From: Plantago elongata
Taxonomy: Eukaryota > Streptophyta > Magnoliopsida > Lamiales > Plantaginaceae
Reading direction: 5' to 3'
Assembly: GCA_036897095.1 (NCBI GenBank)
Contig: JAYMSP010000427.1
Span: forward strand, 1-52,499
DNA: 52,499 nucleotides
Shown: piece after piece, positions 1 through 11,300 of the stretch
Position numbering within the stretch: position 1 is the first letter of the stretch
Layout: every line of letters begins with the position of its first letter
Program-made: the position numbers and the translations under genes
The notes under the pieces: model-generated
Told to the model about the DNA's origin: nothing
Seen by the model: only the letters and a program-made list of their open reading frames with translations
Database searches by the model: none

Positions 1-18
1 CCCCCCCCCCCCCCCCCC
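1..18. repeat. Poly-C run at window edge
   Basis: The window opens with 18 consecutive C residues, which is unlike the AT-rich remainder. It may be a real homopolymer tract or an assembly or gap-edge artefact; the sequence alone cannot tell. Confidence 0.8.
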
Positions 19-19
19 A

Positions 20-1075
20 AAGCCGAATTGTGAGACGGAAGAGCAACCTGCTATTCAATGTGAACCTATTCAGCCTACCAACCCGCTGCCTCCTCTGACC
101 GGAAACCTAAATCCGGTACCAATTGGGGAAAATCTTGAACCAATTGCTGCGACTTCTGGACGTACTGGACCTGCACAGCCAACACCACAAAACCATAATC
201 CTATTCGAACTAAGAAATTGTTGGACCCCGACTCTGAAACAGTTCCTTCACCCCGCTTATTGACGGATGTTATTTCTGGGAACCGGGATAAATCGAGGGG
301 ATTAGCTATTGAGTTTTCGGCTCCGACTATTGTAGATGGAGAAGTAGAAATCCAGATTGAGGAAAACGATGTGGCCTCTGAGAAAAAGTTTTGGGAATCC
401 AGCTTGATTATGTATGTATTGGGAGGCGAGTTGACGATGAACAGTGTTAAATAATGCATGATTAGATTTTGGAACTTTGTGGCTTTACCCGACATTTTGT
501 ACAATGATGAGGGTCACTTCCTGCTGAAATTCAACACTATCGAAAATCGGGATTTGGTCATGAGCAAAGGACCGTATACCATTTACAACATGACAATGTT
601 TATCCGTGAATGGACCAGTGATTTTTGCCTCAAGGATGATATGATGCGTACTTTACCAATTTGGATTAAACTGCCTAATCTCCCCTTGCATTTATGGGGA
701 GCATTAAGTAGGGAAGATAGATAGTGCTATTGGGAAATCGTTATTTACGGATGAGTGTACTTCTCACAAACTTTGTATATCTTATGCTAGGCTGCTAATT
801 GCGGTGGATATCACTTAGAAACGGAGAGAAACCATTAATATTAAGGATGAAAAGGGCAAGGTGTTCCAACAATCGGTGGAATCTGAATGAAAACCCTTGT
901 TTTGTGAGACTTGTCAGAAGGTAGGACATGTATGTCGACCGAACACAAAGAAAGGCCTTTACAGGAAACCCGCTAAAAAATGACAGATTATTGCGGACCA
1001 TAGGCAGCCTGTAAGGACGAACGTTGTGGAACAAAGGTTCGAGTATACAGAACAAACCACTAGGAATAGGCCATT
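20..1075 (+). mobile_element. LINE ORF1 remnant (DUF4283 + zinc knuckle), pseudogene
   Basis: This is a decayed ORF1 (gag-like) of a plant non-LTR retrotransposon, the nucleic-acid-binding partner of the reverse transcriptase. Open segments at 218-454 and 458-724 carry the DUF4283 pattern: a WESSLIMYVLG segment, then F-W--VALPDI, a GHFLLKF strand, SKGPYTIYN and LPIWIKLPNLPLHLWG. After a further stop and frame changes, a CCHC-like knuckle (CETCQKVGHVC) is readable near 905-935, followed by a basic tail. At least three in-frame stops or shifts break it, so no functional protein is expected. No reverse transcriptase follows before the P450 gene on the opposite strand, so this is a truncated insertion. 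DUF4283 also occurs in some captured host genes, but the knuckle directly after it favours a LINE. Confidence 0.8.
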
Positions 1076-1106
1076 TATTCTTTAGCTACTATAGGAGTAC
1101 TGGAAA

Positions 1107-2891
1107 CTAATTATAGAGACTATGAGATAGTCTTGGCGCCAAAAGCACATTAAGTGGTGTAGCTTTGCTGTTTGTCAACCCTGGAATTTCAGTCATGTCA
1201 ACCAGTTCTCCATTAGGACTTGTTATCTCAAATCCCTGCAAAAAACCTGCAGCTATCAAAAGCAACATCTGTATGCTCAGATGAATCCCAGGACACATCC
1301 TTCGACCCGTTCCATAAGGGATCAGCTCGAAATCTTGCCCTATGATATCAACATCCTTGTGGGTAGTGAGGAATCTTTCCGGCTTGAACTCCAATGGGTC
1401 ATCTGGCCATATGCTTGGGTCGCATTGCATCTTTCGCAAGTTAGTCATTAGCCATGTACCCTTAGGGATATGGTAACCTCCTACAATACAATCTTGGGTG
1501 AATTCGCGTAAACCCCCCAAGGCCCCGGCAGGGTATAATCTCAGTGTCTCTTTGAATACAGCACGCAGATAAACGAGATTTTTGATATCAGATTCATTTA
1601 CTAGCCTTTCTTTGCCAACTAGGATGTCTAATTCTTGTTGAGCCTTTTGCAGGACAGTAGGATTGTTTAAGAGCAAACAGAGCATCCACACTAACATTAC
1701 AGCGTTTGTGTCTGTTGCACCCGCAATCAAAACCTGCATAAACATTAAAAGTATTGTTGCAAGATTAATTTCAGAAACCAGTCTATTGTGTGGCACTTTA
1801 AAAAAAATATTATGCATATTTACCGCACAAGTAGCTTTAACGATGGTGTCCAGATCGTACTGATCATTGAGGATTGGATCATCAGGTACAATTGAAAGCA
1901 TAACATCCATAAAGTCTTTTGGCTCCGATTTAGTTGAGCTGCATCCTTTTAGTTTATGTTCATCCAACCATTTTCCAACTAATTCATCCATTTCGATGGC
2001 ACTCCTCTTCATTTTCTTCTCGTACCCTCCTAAATCAAGCCACCCGATGAATGGCAGGCAATCAGCCGGGACAATCTGCCCGTTGAGATGAAAAAATGAA
2101 TGCATTATCTGTTCGAGGATAAATATGATTATGTTAGTTTCACAAACTTATGAATCCGAGCCCAAAAAATGTTGCATAACTTCACTTCTCATTGCAGGCA
2201 TGAACTATAGATGGAGTTATTTCAAACATACCTCAAGACAACGTTCCGACTCTGCCTCCTGAGAACGGTCACCACCAAAATATCTCTTCCCGGCAACCAT
2301 TAAAAGGATCACATTCAGATTTAAGTCACCGAACCACTTCTTCATTTCTACCACCATTTGACCTGACCCGTCCTTTTTCTCCAGCCAGAGTCTATAAAGC
2401 TGATTTATAGACTCTCTTGTTTCAGATACGCATATGTGCTGCTGCATCTCAACCTTACGGCTTGACATCAGCTGAATGCTTATCAGCTTTCGCATCTGGC
2501 TCCAGTACGGACCGTAGGGAGCAAACCCGAACATGGCTGACTTGTAACCCAAGTGGATGCCTGCCTTCAAACCAGGACGAGTCGACACAACTGTGTCATA
2601 AGTGGTGAAGATCTCCTTTACTAATTCCGGGTTGTTTACTATAAGGGCTCGTCGTAAGCCAAACCGAACGGTGAATATAGCACCATGTTTTTCTGCCAGC
2701 TTAGCCAATATGATATGGGGAAGTTGGGTGGAAGAACCACCCCCCATGAGCTGGACATGACCGATTATGGGCCACGCGCCACCGGCCTCAGGTGGTGATT
2801 TATAATTATTGGATTTTGATTTAAAGAACACAAAGTATGCATAGGAGAAGATCAGGAAACATACAATGGTGAGTGTAGAACTGAACTCCAT
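1107..2891 (-). CDS. Cytochrome P450, CYP82 family-like monooxygenase
   Basis: A membrane-bound haem-thiolate monooxygenase of the ER, about 523 aa. Predicted coding exons are 2232-2891, 1824-2108 and 1107-1733, all joined in phase 0 through GT-AG introns of 123 and 90 bp. The N-terminus has a hydrophobic anchor (residues about 6-24), then a PPEAGGAWPIIGH hinge. Further landmarks are the C-helix WSQMRK, an I-helix reading LIAGATDTNAV, the K-helix ETLR, PERF, and the haem loop PYGTGRRMCPG with the Cys ligand near residue 462. The wording around GYHIPKGT and FLTTHKDVD is typical of CYP82, a family that hydroxylates flavones, alkaloids or terpenoid-type substrates; the substrate here cannot be read from sequence. 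Oddities: the residue after the I-helix Asp-Thr is Asn, and Phe of the haem loop is Tyr. The first intron looks additional to the single intron I recall for CYP82 genes. The frame is intact, so it is probably functional. Confidence 0.9.
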
Positions 2892-2937
2892 GACTTTACC
2901 AGTGTTTAGTTGTGTTTGATTATAGTTAAAAGACTCA

Positions 2938-2945
2938 TTTTTATA
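2938..2945 (-). promoter_or_regulatory. Candidate TATA box of the P450 gene
   Basis: The minus strand reads TATAAAAA here, 46 bp upstream of the P450 start codon, a plausible TATA position with a short 5' UTR. This rests on motif and position only. Confidence 0.5.
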
Positions 2946-3667
2946 GTCTTGTAATCTGAGAAATCAAAGGTAATCATTTATTTGTCTTGTTGAGGTCACA
3001 TGGTGAAAAGTCCAAAATGGAGGTATGTTTTATAAAATCTTGAAAGTTACATATGTAGACCACTGACTCACTGACTCACTGACTAAAGACTCTAATATCA
3101 AAATTTTAAATACACATGACTTTATTGGTTCCTTCTTATCTTATGCTGTTATATCTATCAAATTTCATATATACCTGCATCCAGCACAACATTACAACTT
3201 CACTTCCAATTTTCAAGTGTTTATGGACAACTGATCAGATAAGTGGAAGAAGAAAACAAGAAACACAATTAACTTGTTCTAACAAGAGCAGTTGTAGCTC
3301 AAGAAGACAAGACTGGAATGAGCTAGTGAGTTGATGAATGGCATACCTAGCTAGTATACATGTTAATTATCCAGTTGTTTCTGACTAACCTTCCTTTGGA
3401 GCCATATATATACCGGAGAGAATACAACATTGATAGTGACAACCACATTAACATTCACAATTTGTTTATGAAAAATTGGATGGTTCCTAATCAACCATAT
3501 ACTGGAGAGAATACAACATTAAAAAGCAGCTCTAATTTTGAACAATGAGAAGAGTTGGCATTTAGCAAAGATTATTAAAAAAAAAAAAAAAGGTAAAGGA
3601 TTGATTGATAATATTGATAATGACTAATGAGGCTTAACTATCCCATCAGTGTAGTTCCAAAAATATA
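2946..3667. other. Intergenic, no gene seen
   Basis: P450 upstream region. It contains a short tandem repeat of CTGACTCA-type units at 3060-3084 and AT-rich DNA. The open frames are short and unrelated to any family I recognise. Confidence 0.6.
3659..3663 (-). terminator. Pol III T-run terminator of tRNA-Gly
   Basis: Five T residues on the minus strand begin 5 nt after the tRNA 3' end, the usual termination signal for RNA polymerase III. Confidence 0.7.
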
Positions 3668-3738
3668 TGCACCAGCCGGGAATCGAACCCGGGTCTGTAC
3701 CGTGGCAGGGTACTATTCTACCACTAGACCACTGGTGC
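3668..3738 (-). tRNA. tRNA-Gly (GCC)
   Basis: A 71-nt tRNA on the minus strand. The acceptor stem GCACCAG pairs with CTGGTGC. The A box is TGGTCTAGTGG, the anticodon loop contains GCC (…CCTGCCACGG…), and the T arm is CCGGG-TTCGATT-CCCGG; the discriminator base is A. No CCA is encoded, as expected for a nuclear gene. A run of T on the minus strand (3659-3663) just downstream is a suitable RNA polymerase III terminator. No intron is present. Confidence 0.97.
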
Positions 3739-4039
3739 TTGACGATATCTAAATCGTCACTATTTTTACATAACTAATGGTACTGAGTTGATAGAATCTA
3801 TTAATTCCACATCTATTTGGTATTAATCTAAACACAAAGTAATGGTGTAATGGATGATATTCTTTGATTTTAACTTTAAATTCTAGTATGCTTACCTTAT
3901 AATTAAAAAAATTTAATTTAAAAAACTAAAATACACAATACATATAACTACTAATTTATGTTAAAGAACCATGTGTCAGGGCATCAAAGTTCAAACATAC
4001 TACAACATGTCGATACCCCAATCCATAACTACAACGGTT

Positions 4040-4200
4040 TCTCATAGAATAGGGTCGATACCCCCGACCCAAAACCTCATCTAAGAGTCCAGGCCAGCTG
4101 AGGATACTTGAACAATTTCGGGTCCAAATGGGTCAAGTAGGGACTAGTCGCGGATCCAAGTCCTTGCCCAACTCAAGAACACTAGTCGTATAGGCATACG
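4040..4200. repeat. Dispersed repeat, copy A (upstream of cyclin gene)
   Basis: This stretch is clearly similar to 7750-7950 in the same orientation. Shared blocks include AAGAGTCCAGGCC, GATACTTGAA, a GGGTC-AAATGGG core, GGATCCAA and ACTAG-CGTATAGGC. It resembles part of an LTR or other dispersed repeat, but the class cannot be assigned. Confidence 0.75.
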
Positions 4201-4641
4201 GCATACCTACTAAATTAGTTTATTTGTATATTTTTGCCTTGCTCTCTCTTTATCGGAATGATACGACACAAAATTATAAATGCTTGTTAATTGTTACATC
4301 ATATGTTATTATAAAAGTTATTTATCTCATTTACTAAATTTTATATTATTTTCGTCCATGATTTACTAGTAAAACTTAGCGGAAAATGAAGCAACGGGGC
4401 AATTTATAACTTTTAAAAAGACACGGCACGGCTGGTAATACCGAATGAGAAACTAGTTTGGGAGTATTTGTGAATTAGAAATTTGTCAGTGGGGGCAATA
4501 GGATATTATCCATATCTTCAAATTCTTGTGTATCGGTTTTCAAGAAACGGTTATGATGATACCATAACTATAAGTAGCTTACAGTTCTTCTCCATTCTCC
4601 CTCAGAAACAAACAAGTACTGAAAAACACAAAATTATCAGA

Positions 4642-6977
4642 ATGGAGTTGCCGAGAGATTGTGAAGGATGTATGTCCATTGTAAATCGACCAGACGATCC
4701 ACCCTGCCAAATCGATAATGCCGAAACATACTTCAGAAGACTCATCCTTGACGACGAACTTCCCACGTGCTATTTTCTTCTGCGTATTCCTTACACCGAT
4801 TGGCTCATACCGTCTTGCTTAGACGGAATCACTTACATTCTAAAGGTACGTTCATTCCGTCCAGATTATCGACATTTTAGGTGGATATGATGATGGATTG
4901 TTCCTGTTTCTTTTCTTTGATAATTGAACAAGAGTTTAATTTGTATTTGAATGCGCAGCAACAAGAGTTGATGGACTTGAGTGCTGAAACGGCTTATTTA
5001 GCAATCATGTTTCTCACTCAATACCTCAGGAAAGCCAACTACTATTCTGTGAGTAATTTGGCTTATATGTTTCCAGAATTTTTCTGTTGTCAACTTATGA
5101 TGATGGATGGTTAATATTTTCTTGAATCTTGATAACTTCAGGACGAGCTTACTCATCAAGACCAAGTGAAGCTGGTATCAATAACTTGTCTTGTATTGGC
5201 GGTGAAGCAGGAAGGCCGATTAAATCTTGTAATGGCTGTGGAATGGGGAGAGGGGGAGAACAAATTTCGAACGACAGACTACTGCACGGACAACCACACT
5301 TTTTCGGCACAGGAAATATGTGATATGGAAATAGTGATACTGCATAAATTGGATCATAAAATGAGATTTACGACTCCCTTTGATTACAGTCATTACTTTG
5401 CCAAAAAGTTTTTGTTTTACATGCCACAGGGATATGTTGTGGATAAGATCGAGGACACGATTCTAACTGCGCTTAGACTTAATTCAAAATCCGCTCTTGA
5501 GCTGATGCGTCAACGCTCGTCTGTTGTAGCTCTGGAAGCTATATTCCATTTTGTTGCTGTGGATACTGGACTGTTGAGAGAAGAAATAGCTCACAATATG
5601 AGATATCAAGCCATAGATATTGGTCTGGATGTTGTGAGTCGTTTAATGATCAGTCTTCTCTCTTCTGTTTCGTGTATGCTATATATTTTTCTTAACTTGT
5701 AATACTGGAGGTTTGATTTGCATTGGTCACATACTGACAGGAAGCGCCGGCAGAACTTCTGGCGGTCATGGAAGAACTACCTGATTCCCGAAAATCAGTA
5801 GCAAGGAAGTGGCTAATATATTGGTACGGACAAATGCCCATAGTAAATGCAGAAAATGATCCACTCTGCCCAAATGAACATGGAGTCGATAACGACGACG
5901 AATACATCAGAAGACTCATCCGTGAAGAATTTCCCTCGAACTATGGGCTTCTGCGTTTCACTCAATACGATTGGATCAAACCATCTTGCTCAGACGGAAT
6001 CGATTACATTCTAAATGTACGTTCATATTCCAGAATTCTATCCTGATTATCAACACTTTAGGTGGATATGTTGGATTTTTCCTGTTTCTTTTCTTTGATA
6101 ATCAACCAAGAGTTTGTATTTTGATGCGCAGACAAAAGAGTTGTTTGATTTGCTGCCTGAAACGGTTTACTTAGCAATCATGTATCTCACTCAATACCTC
6201 TCCAAAGTCGTATTTACTGTGAGTTTGGCTTCTATGTTTCCGGAATTTCTCTATTATGAACTTATGATGATGGTTGTTAATATTTTCTTGCATTTCGATA
6301 ACTGCAGGAAGATAGTAATTATGAAGTGAAGGCTGTGAAGCTGATATCAGTAACTTGTCTTGTATTGGCCGCGAAGTGGGAAAGCCAATCAAATCGTGTA
6401 CTGGCTGAGGAAAACAGAAAACTTAGAACAACAGACTTCTGCATCGAAAGCTACACTTTTTCAGCAGAGGAAATACTTGAGATGGAAGTAATGATACTGC
6501 GTGAATTGGATCATAAAATGGGACTTACAACTCCCTTTCATTACGTTCATTACTTTTGCAAAAAGATATATCCACACTACTTGCAACAGAGAGCTGCTGT
6601 GTCAAGGCTCGAGGACACGATTTTATGTGCGCTTCATCTTAGTTCAGAATCCCCTCTTCTGCTGATGCGTCAACGCTCATCTGTTGTAGCCATGGCAGCT
6701 ATAATCCATTGGATTTCTAAGGATAATCAACAGACGAGACATCAAACGACTGAGGATCTGAGACCTCTAGCGAAAGAAGTTAATCTGGATATTGTGAGTC
6801 GTTTAATCATTTTCGCATATGCTATCATAACTTGTAGTACTGGAGGTTTGATTTGCATTGATGACATACTGACAGGATGATACGCCGGAAGTACTTATGT
6901 TGCTCATGGAACTAGAGGCGGTCCAGGTGGATGCGCTAGTACGCAGAATGATGCTGAATGAGGCAACTGTTAGCTGA
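4642..6977 (+). CDS. Double D-type-cyclin-like protein (two tandem cyclin modules)
   Basis: Predicted exons are 4642-4845, 4959-5048, 5142-5633, 5741-6016, 6132-6218, 6308-6793 and 6876-6977. All introns are GT-AG and phase 0, giving about 578 aa. Module 1 (residues about 1-275) and module 2 (about 276-578) each have the same exon layout: a first exon ending in an LR--DW--PSC-DGI-YIL helix, a small exon ending TAYLAIMFLTQYLRK or its equivalent, then a large exon with TCLVLA-K-E, TTD-C----TFSA-EI--MEI-IL--LDHKM, TTPF-Y-HYF and LMRQRSSVVA. These are the N- and C-terminal cyclin folds of plant D-type cyclins, which activate cyclin-dependent kinases in the nucleus. No LxCxE retinoblastoma-binding motif is visible. 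The last exon of module 1 (EAPAELLAVMEEL) runs on without a stop into the first exon of module 2. If instead two genes, the second would have no promoter space. The start at 4642 is chosen because it sits in a new exon context; an in-frame ATG at 4483 would add 53 residues without cyclin features. Confidence 0.75.
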
Positions 6978-7406
6978 GATGATTGGTTAATTTGCCAAAT
7001 TTGTTATGAACTGTTAATGTACATTACTGTTTAGAGAGCTCAATGACTCAATTTGTTGGCTGAAAATTAAGTAACAGGTCTTCATTGATCTTCACAGCTA
7101 TCAGTTTCTTAGTCATGTTCTTTGCTGGACTCTGTTCATCTTATATATCATTGGATGTGCCATGTATGAGGCTCCATTTCTCACCTAGACTTTTCATGGT
7201 GCAATGTCTAGCTTCTAACTCACACACTAGATAAAGAGGATGTCAATAGTACCAGGGCCGCCCTATATATTTCAGGCCAATCAAGAAGTGATTGGTATAG
7301 AGCATGAGGTGTTTTTAACACGGATTTTTAGATTAAAGTTCTATATCAATCACCTAACCATTATCTTATAGATAGGACTATTCACTTTTAAATATTAGTC
7401 CTTCTA
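6978..7406. other. Downstream region of cyclin gene, no gene seen
   Basis: Probable 3' UTR followed by AT-rich intergenic DNA. No conserved coding or RNA feature was found up to the SINE. Confidence 0.5.
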
Positions 7407-7420
7407 ATATAGTGTGTAAT

Positions 7421-7510
7421 GGACAACGAAGTGCAGCTCAGTCGGTAAGACGCTTCACCTCCGACCAATATTTCAGTAGTTTGAGTCACCCTTTAGCGTT
7501 TTAAAAAAAT
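7421..7510 (+). mobile_element. Short tRNA-derived SINE with 14-bp target duplication
   Basis: A 90-bp element with an A-box-like segment (GCTCAGTCGGTAAGACG), a B-box-like segment (AGTTTGAGTCACC) and an A-rich tail (TTTTAAAAAAAT). It is bracketed by perfect direct repeats, ATATAGTGTGTAAT, at 7407-7420 and 7511-7524. These are the marks of LINE-mobilised Pol III retroposons. A related copy lies near 18822-18904. Confidence 0.8.
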
Positions 7511-7749
7511 ATATAGTGTGTAATAGTTTCAAAGTCATAGTATAAGTTTAACAACGAATTCAAATTATTTGGGATGGTTTTATAATTAGTGAAAGTTAGT
7601 ATCATTAAATCTCTCCCTAACTTGGTCTCACCTCTAGAATACTCAACATGTGGATAAAGAAGAAAATACTGGAGTATTCTTCCAACCACCTTTTGTTATA
7701 AATAACTTGATTCACAAAATTTTACATAGGACCATAATTAGTCTCATTG

Positions 7750-7950
7750 GATAGAGTTGATACCCGACCCATAATCCTAATTAAGAGTCCAGGCCGGCCA
7801 CCTGATGATACTTGAAGATATCAGGGTCGAAATGGGCCGGGTAGGAACGAGTCTGCTAGGTGGATCCAAAATTTAGATTAGACTCCTCTTAGGAAAAGTC
7901 CTTTTCCAGACCCTATCCCTTGAGAATACTAGCCGTATAGGCCTGTTATT
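7750..7950. repeat. Dispersed repeat, copy B (downstream of cyclin gene)
   Basis: Homologous to 4040-4200 in direct orientation, with about 40 extra bases between the GGATCCAA and ACTAG-CGTATAGGC blocks. Together the two copies flank the double-cyclin gene. The class is unknown. Confidence 0.75.
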
Positions 7951-8397
7951 CCCGGAAAATATACATCAAGATGGCGATTATGTGATTCATCCTTAAAGTA
8001 TCCGTCAACCTCTGCGGAACAAGCAGCAGAAAACCAAAACCCGGGATCTCTGATCCCGATCAAGACCTAAAAATGACAGGATTGACCAATTTAAGCAAGA
8101 AAAACGAGAGTTGGTCGGGATGTCTTTGTCCAATTATCAGTATCAGTTCAACCCAGCACACAAGCAAATATTCATTTATCCTCTTGTTGGATCTATAAAC
8201 TGTAAAGATTGAATCATTCAAACAAAAATTGTGAAGACCAATCAATCCTTACCACATCTTCTACACATTTTGACTATATAATATACACGAACGGATAAGT
8301 CATCCTTCCTTGAGAGGCTATATAGCCTTCAGCTACATTGATCTTCTCTTTACAGCATCTAGAAAATAAACCAACCATATTCATGTAGTTTGTTTAC
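7951..8397. other. Intergenic and kinase 3' region
   Basis: AT-rich DNA next to the 3' end of the kinase gene on the minus strand, probably including its 3' UTR. No further feature is supported. Confidence 0.45.
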
Positions 8398-11300
8398 CTA
8401 GACAGCACTCTGTGATTCCTGAGGCCGAACGACTCTACCGCCTCTTGTTTTCTCATTCCTTAGGCGTCGAGCGACTTCTTGAATGCGCCGATCATGCTCT
8501 CTCAGTATCTGCTCTATATTGTTTGAAGGTGCTACCAATGGACCAGAGAAATGAATATTTTTCTCTCTATGAACATGTCCATCCTGGAAATGCAACAAAA
8601 CCGATAAACATATTCAAATTCAATGAAATGTGAAAACAAACGAATTTAATTTACTAGAGAGATTAAAGCAGATGAAAGTAAATGCCTGATGTTGAGAAAC
8701 TGAACTCACCATAGCAGGTTCCTTAGTGCTGGCTCTGCCCTTTTCCAAGATTCGTGAGCCATAAAAAATCTGTGAGCTACTTCTCCGGTCCTGATTTCGC
8801 AAGGGATCCCCAAAAGATTCCGAGAGTCTACATACTTGATTTCTAGCTTCTACCTGTGATGAGAGGGGCTTATTCCGGGATTCTATGGATGAAAAAGCCC
8901 TAGACGTCACCAGCCCAGATAATTGGGATAAATCACTTTTTGCAGTCATAGAGGTAGTGTCATCGTGGTTCCTCCCACTTAAAGGCCCGGAATGAGTAAT
9001 TATTCTCTCGGGAGCATATTGACGATGATCTTTACTCGTGTCTTTATAGCCTTGCGATGACATAGATGGATTAACAGGATAATCAGAACAAGCTTCCTTC
9101 CCCTGAGGGTTAAAGTAATCACTCCTGCTCTTTGGGTTTGGATAGCCCTGCCTCTTCTGAAACACAAAACACAACGCAAAAACATGAACCACAGGATAAC
9201 TAGGAACTAAGAGCTCATATTTCCAAATTTCAAATGAAGGATAGAAAAGAGCAAAAGATGGTGAATTAATGACAAGTAAAGGTGATTTCTATGCGACTCT
9301 AATTATTAGTAACAGATCAAGAACTTAAGGTTGAACAAAAAAGTTTACCTGCATTGACCTGGCTGCCTCTGCATTGGCATGAGCAGCAGCTCTCAAGTCC
9401 TTTGATCTTTTCGGATCATTTTCACATTTCTGTCCCTTCACTCCACTCGACCGCTGCCTGTAATAGTTGGTTCAAATGAAAATAAGAAAAGCCGAAAATA
9501 ACAGAAGTTAAGCATCAACACTATGGAATCAAAATTAGAAAACCCAGAAAACATGTTTACAACAAAACTCCTCCTAGGGTCAATTTTTAAGTACCCAAAC
9601 ATATATTACTATTACTTTCAGAGACAAATACCGAGTAGTCAGCAAACAAGAAACCACATATACCTTCTTGCTTCATCTTCCCGCAGCTTAGCATCAATTT
9701 CTTTGCTTGGAGGATATTTGGGCAAACTTGATGGATCACAAGGGAGTGGCTCAATCTTAAAGAACTGCAAAAGAATATGTCAACAACAAACATAAATAAC
9801 TGAAAAAAGCTGTTGCATTTGACACACTAAGGTAAGTAGGACATAACCATAGTAGAGAGCACGAGATATTGTAAGTGTACATTGAAATTTTAAGCATTAA
9901 CAATGGGGGGAAAGAGAAAATGATGTGTTCTAGGCATCAATTGGTTGATTGGAAGTTAATATTCATATAAAAGTAAAAGTAACAAAAAAAAATAGTTAAG
10001 GGATATCAATATTCAATAGCAACCTATTCGGGAGCTGTCTCACTAAGCTAAAGTACTCAGAACTTAGTAATGAGTAGCAATGAGGCCTCACTAAATATAG
10101 TAGTAACCGACATTAATTAATAAACAAACATTAACTCATGCCAACTTAGAAAGAGCAGAGGCCTCGAGAAAAGGAAGCCCAGAGACATACTGAAGAACTC
10201 AAAATTATAAATTCCAAGAAGCTCTAAGCAATACAAATGTCTTCAATAAATATCTATTAAAATAACAACTTATGGTCGCCATAGATGCAGTTCTAGGAAA
10301 AGGGATTGACGGTAGGAGTTAGAAGGGAGGCAAACCTCATTGTTGAGAGCACTAGCTGCAGACCCTCGATCTGCAGGGTCAACCGAGAGTAAAGTCTCCA
10401 TCAGCCCCACAGCAGCATCAGGAAGATCCCTCAATGTTTCAGCAATTCGTCTCTTGTAGGGCTGAGCTGGCTTAAACACTGTCGAATGAGGTAGTTTTGT
10501 TGTCCTCCAATATTCTTCCGAAGGAGAACCACAAAGCTTGAATATCTTATGTAACTGCTCAACCTACCAAGTAAAAAAAGAAATTATATAGGAGCGGGCA
10601 GCACAATGCTTTACATATGACTGTAAGAGCGAACAATTTCCCCATACAAACCGTGCGGTAGGCATTACATAAATCAACATAAATGCAAAGGAAATTCTTA
10701 AAACACCAGCATTTACATAAGACAAAACAACTGATCCAGGAACCACAAACACAAAGAAACTTCCACACTATACAACTGAATATTTATTACAAAAAACTAA
10801 CACCCATGCAGACGTACGTGAACACGTATCCCATTATCACCAACTTTCCACAAGATACAAGCACAACCCCCATATCATGTCCATCAATCCATGATGCAGA
10901 AAGCAACTAGTACTTCCTCCGTCCCGTCCTAAGCTTCCCAAACACTTTTTGGGTTCAAAAAATAAGACAAGAGTACTTTTCATAAAATAATAAGACAAGA
11001 GTACTTTTGTTTATAATTGAGTGGCATGAGATGTAATTTTGAGCTATTGTTTGAATATTTTAATGTTAAAGTTGGGCTAAAAATGGATACAAATGGAAAT
11101 GGAAAGCTTTAATCGGGACAACAAAAATGGCAAAGTGGGAAGCTTAGGACGGGACGGAGGAAGTATAAAACTTATGTATCTCTTGCTTACGAGCACCTGG
11201 TACCCACACTTCACCCATACAACATAATATGGGAAGTTCATCTGAATAATACTTGAAATACAAAAACCCACTGTCAAGTGCTGTTTCTTCTTTTGAAGTG

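Noticed and set aside
4483..4641. Upstream in-frame ATG extending the cyclin protein by 53 residues
   Set aside because: The added part has no cyclin features and resembles 5' UTR; the ATG at 4642 gives a start comparable with the module boundary. It cannot be fully excluded without transcripts.
5768..6977. Second cyclin as an independent gene starting at the ATG at 5768
   Set aside because: Only a 107-bp intron separates it from module 1, leaving no promoter or 5' UTR. The upstream exon part (EAPAELLAV) matches the terminal exon of module 2 and follows a proper acceptor, so it is coding sequence.
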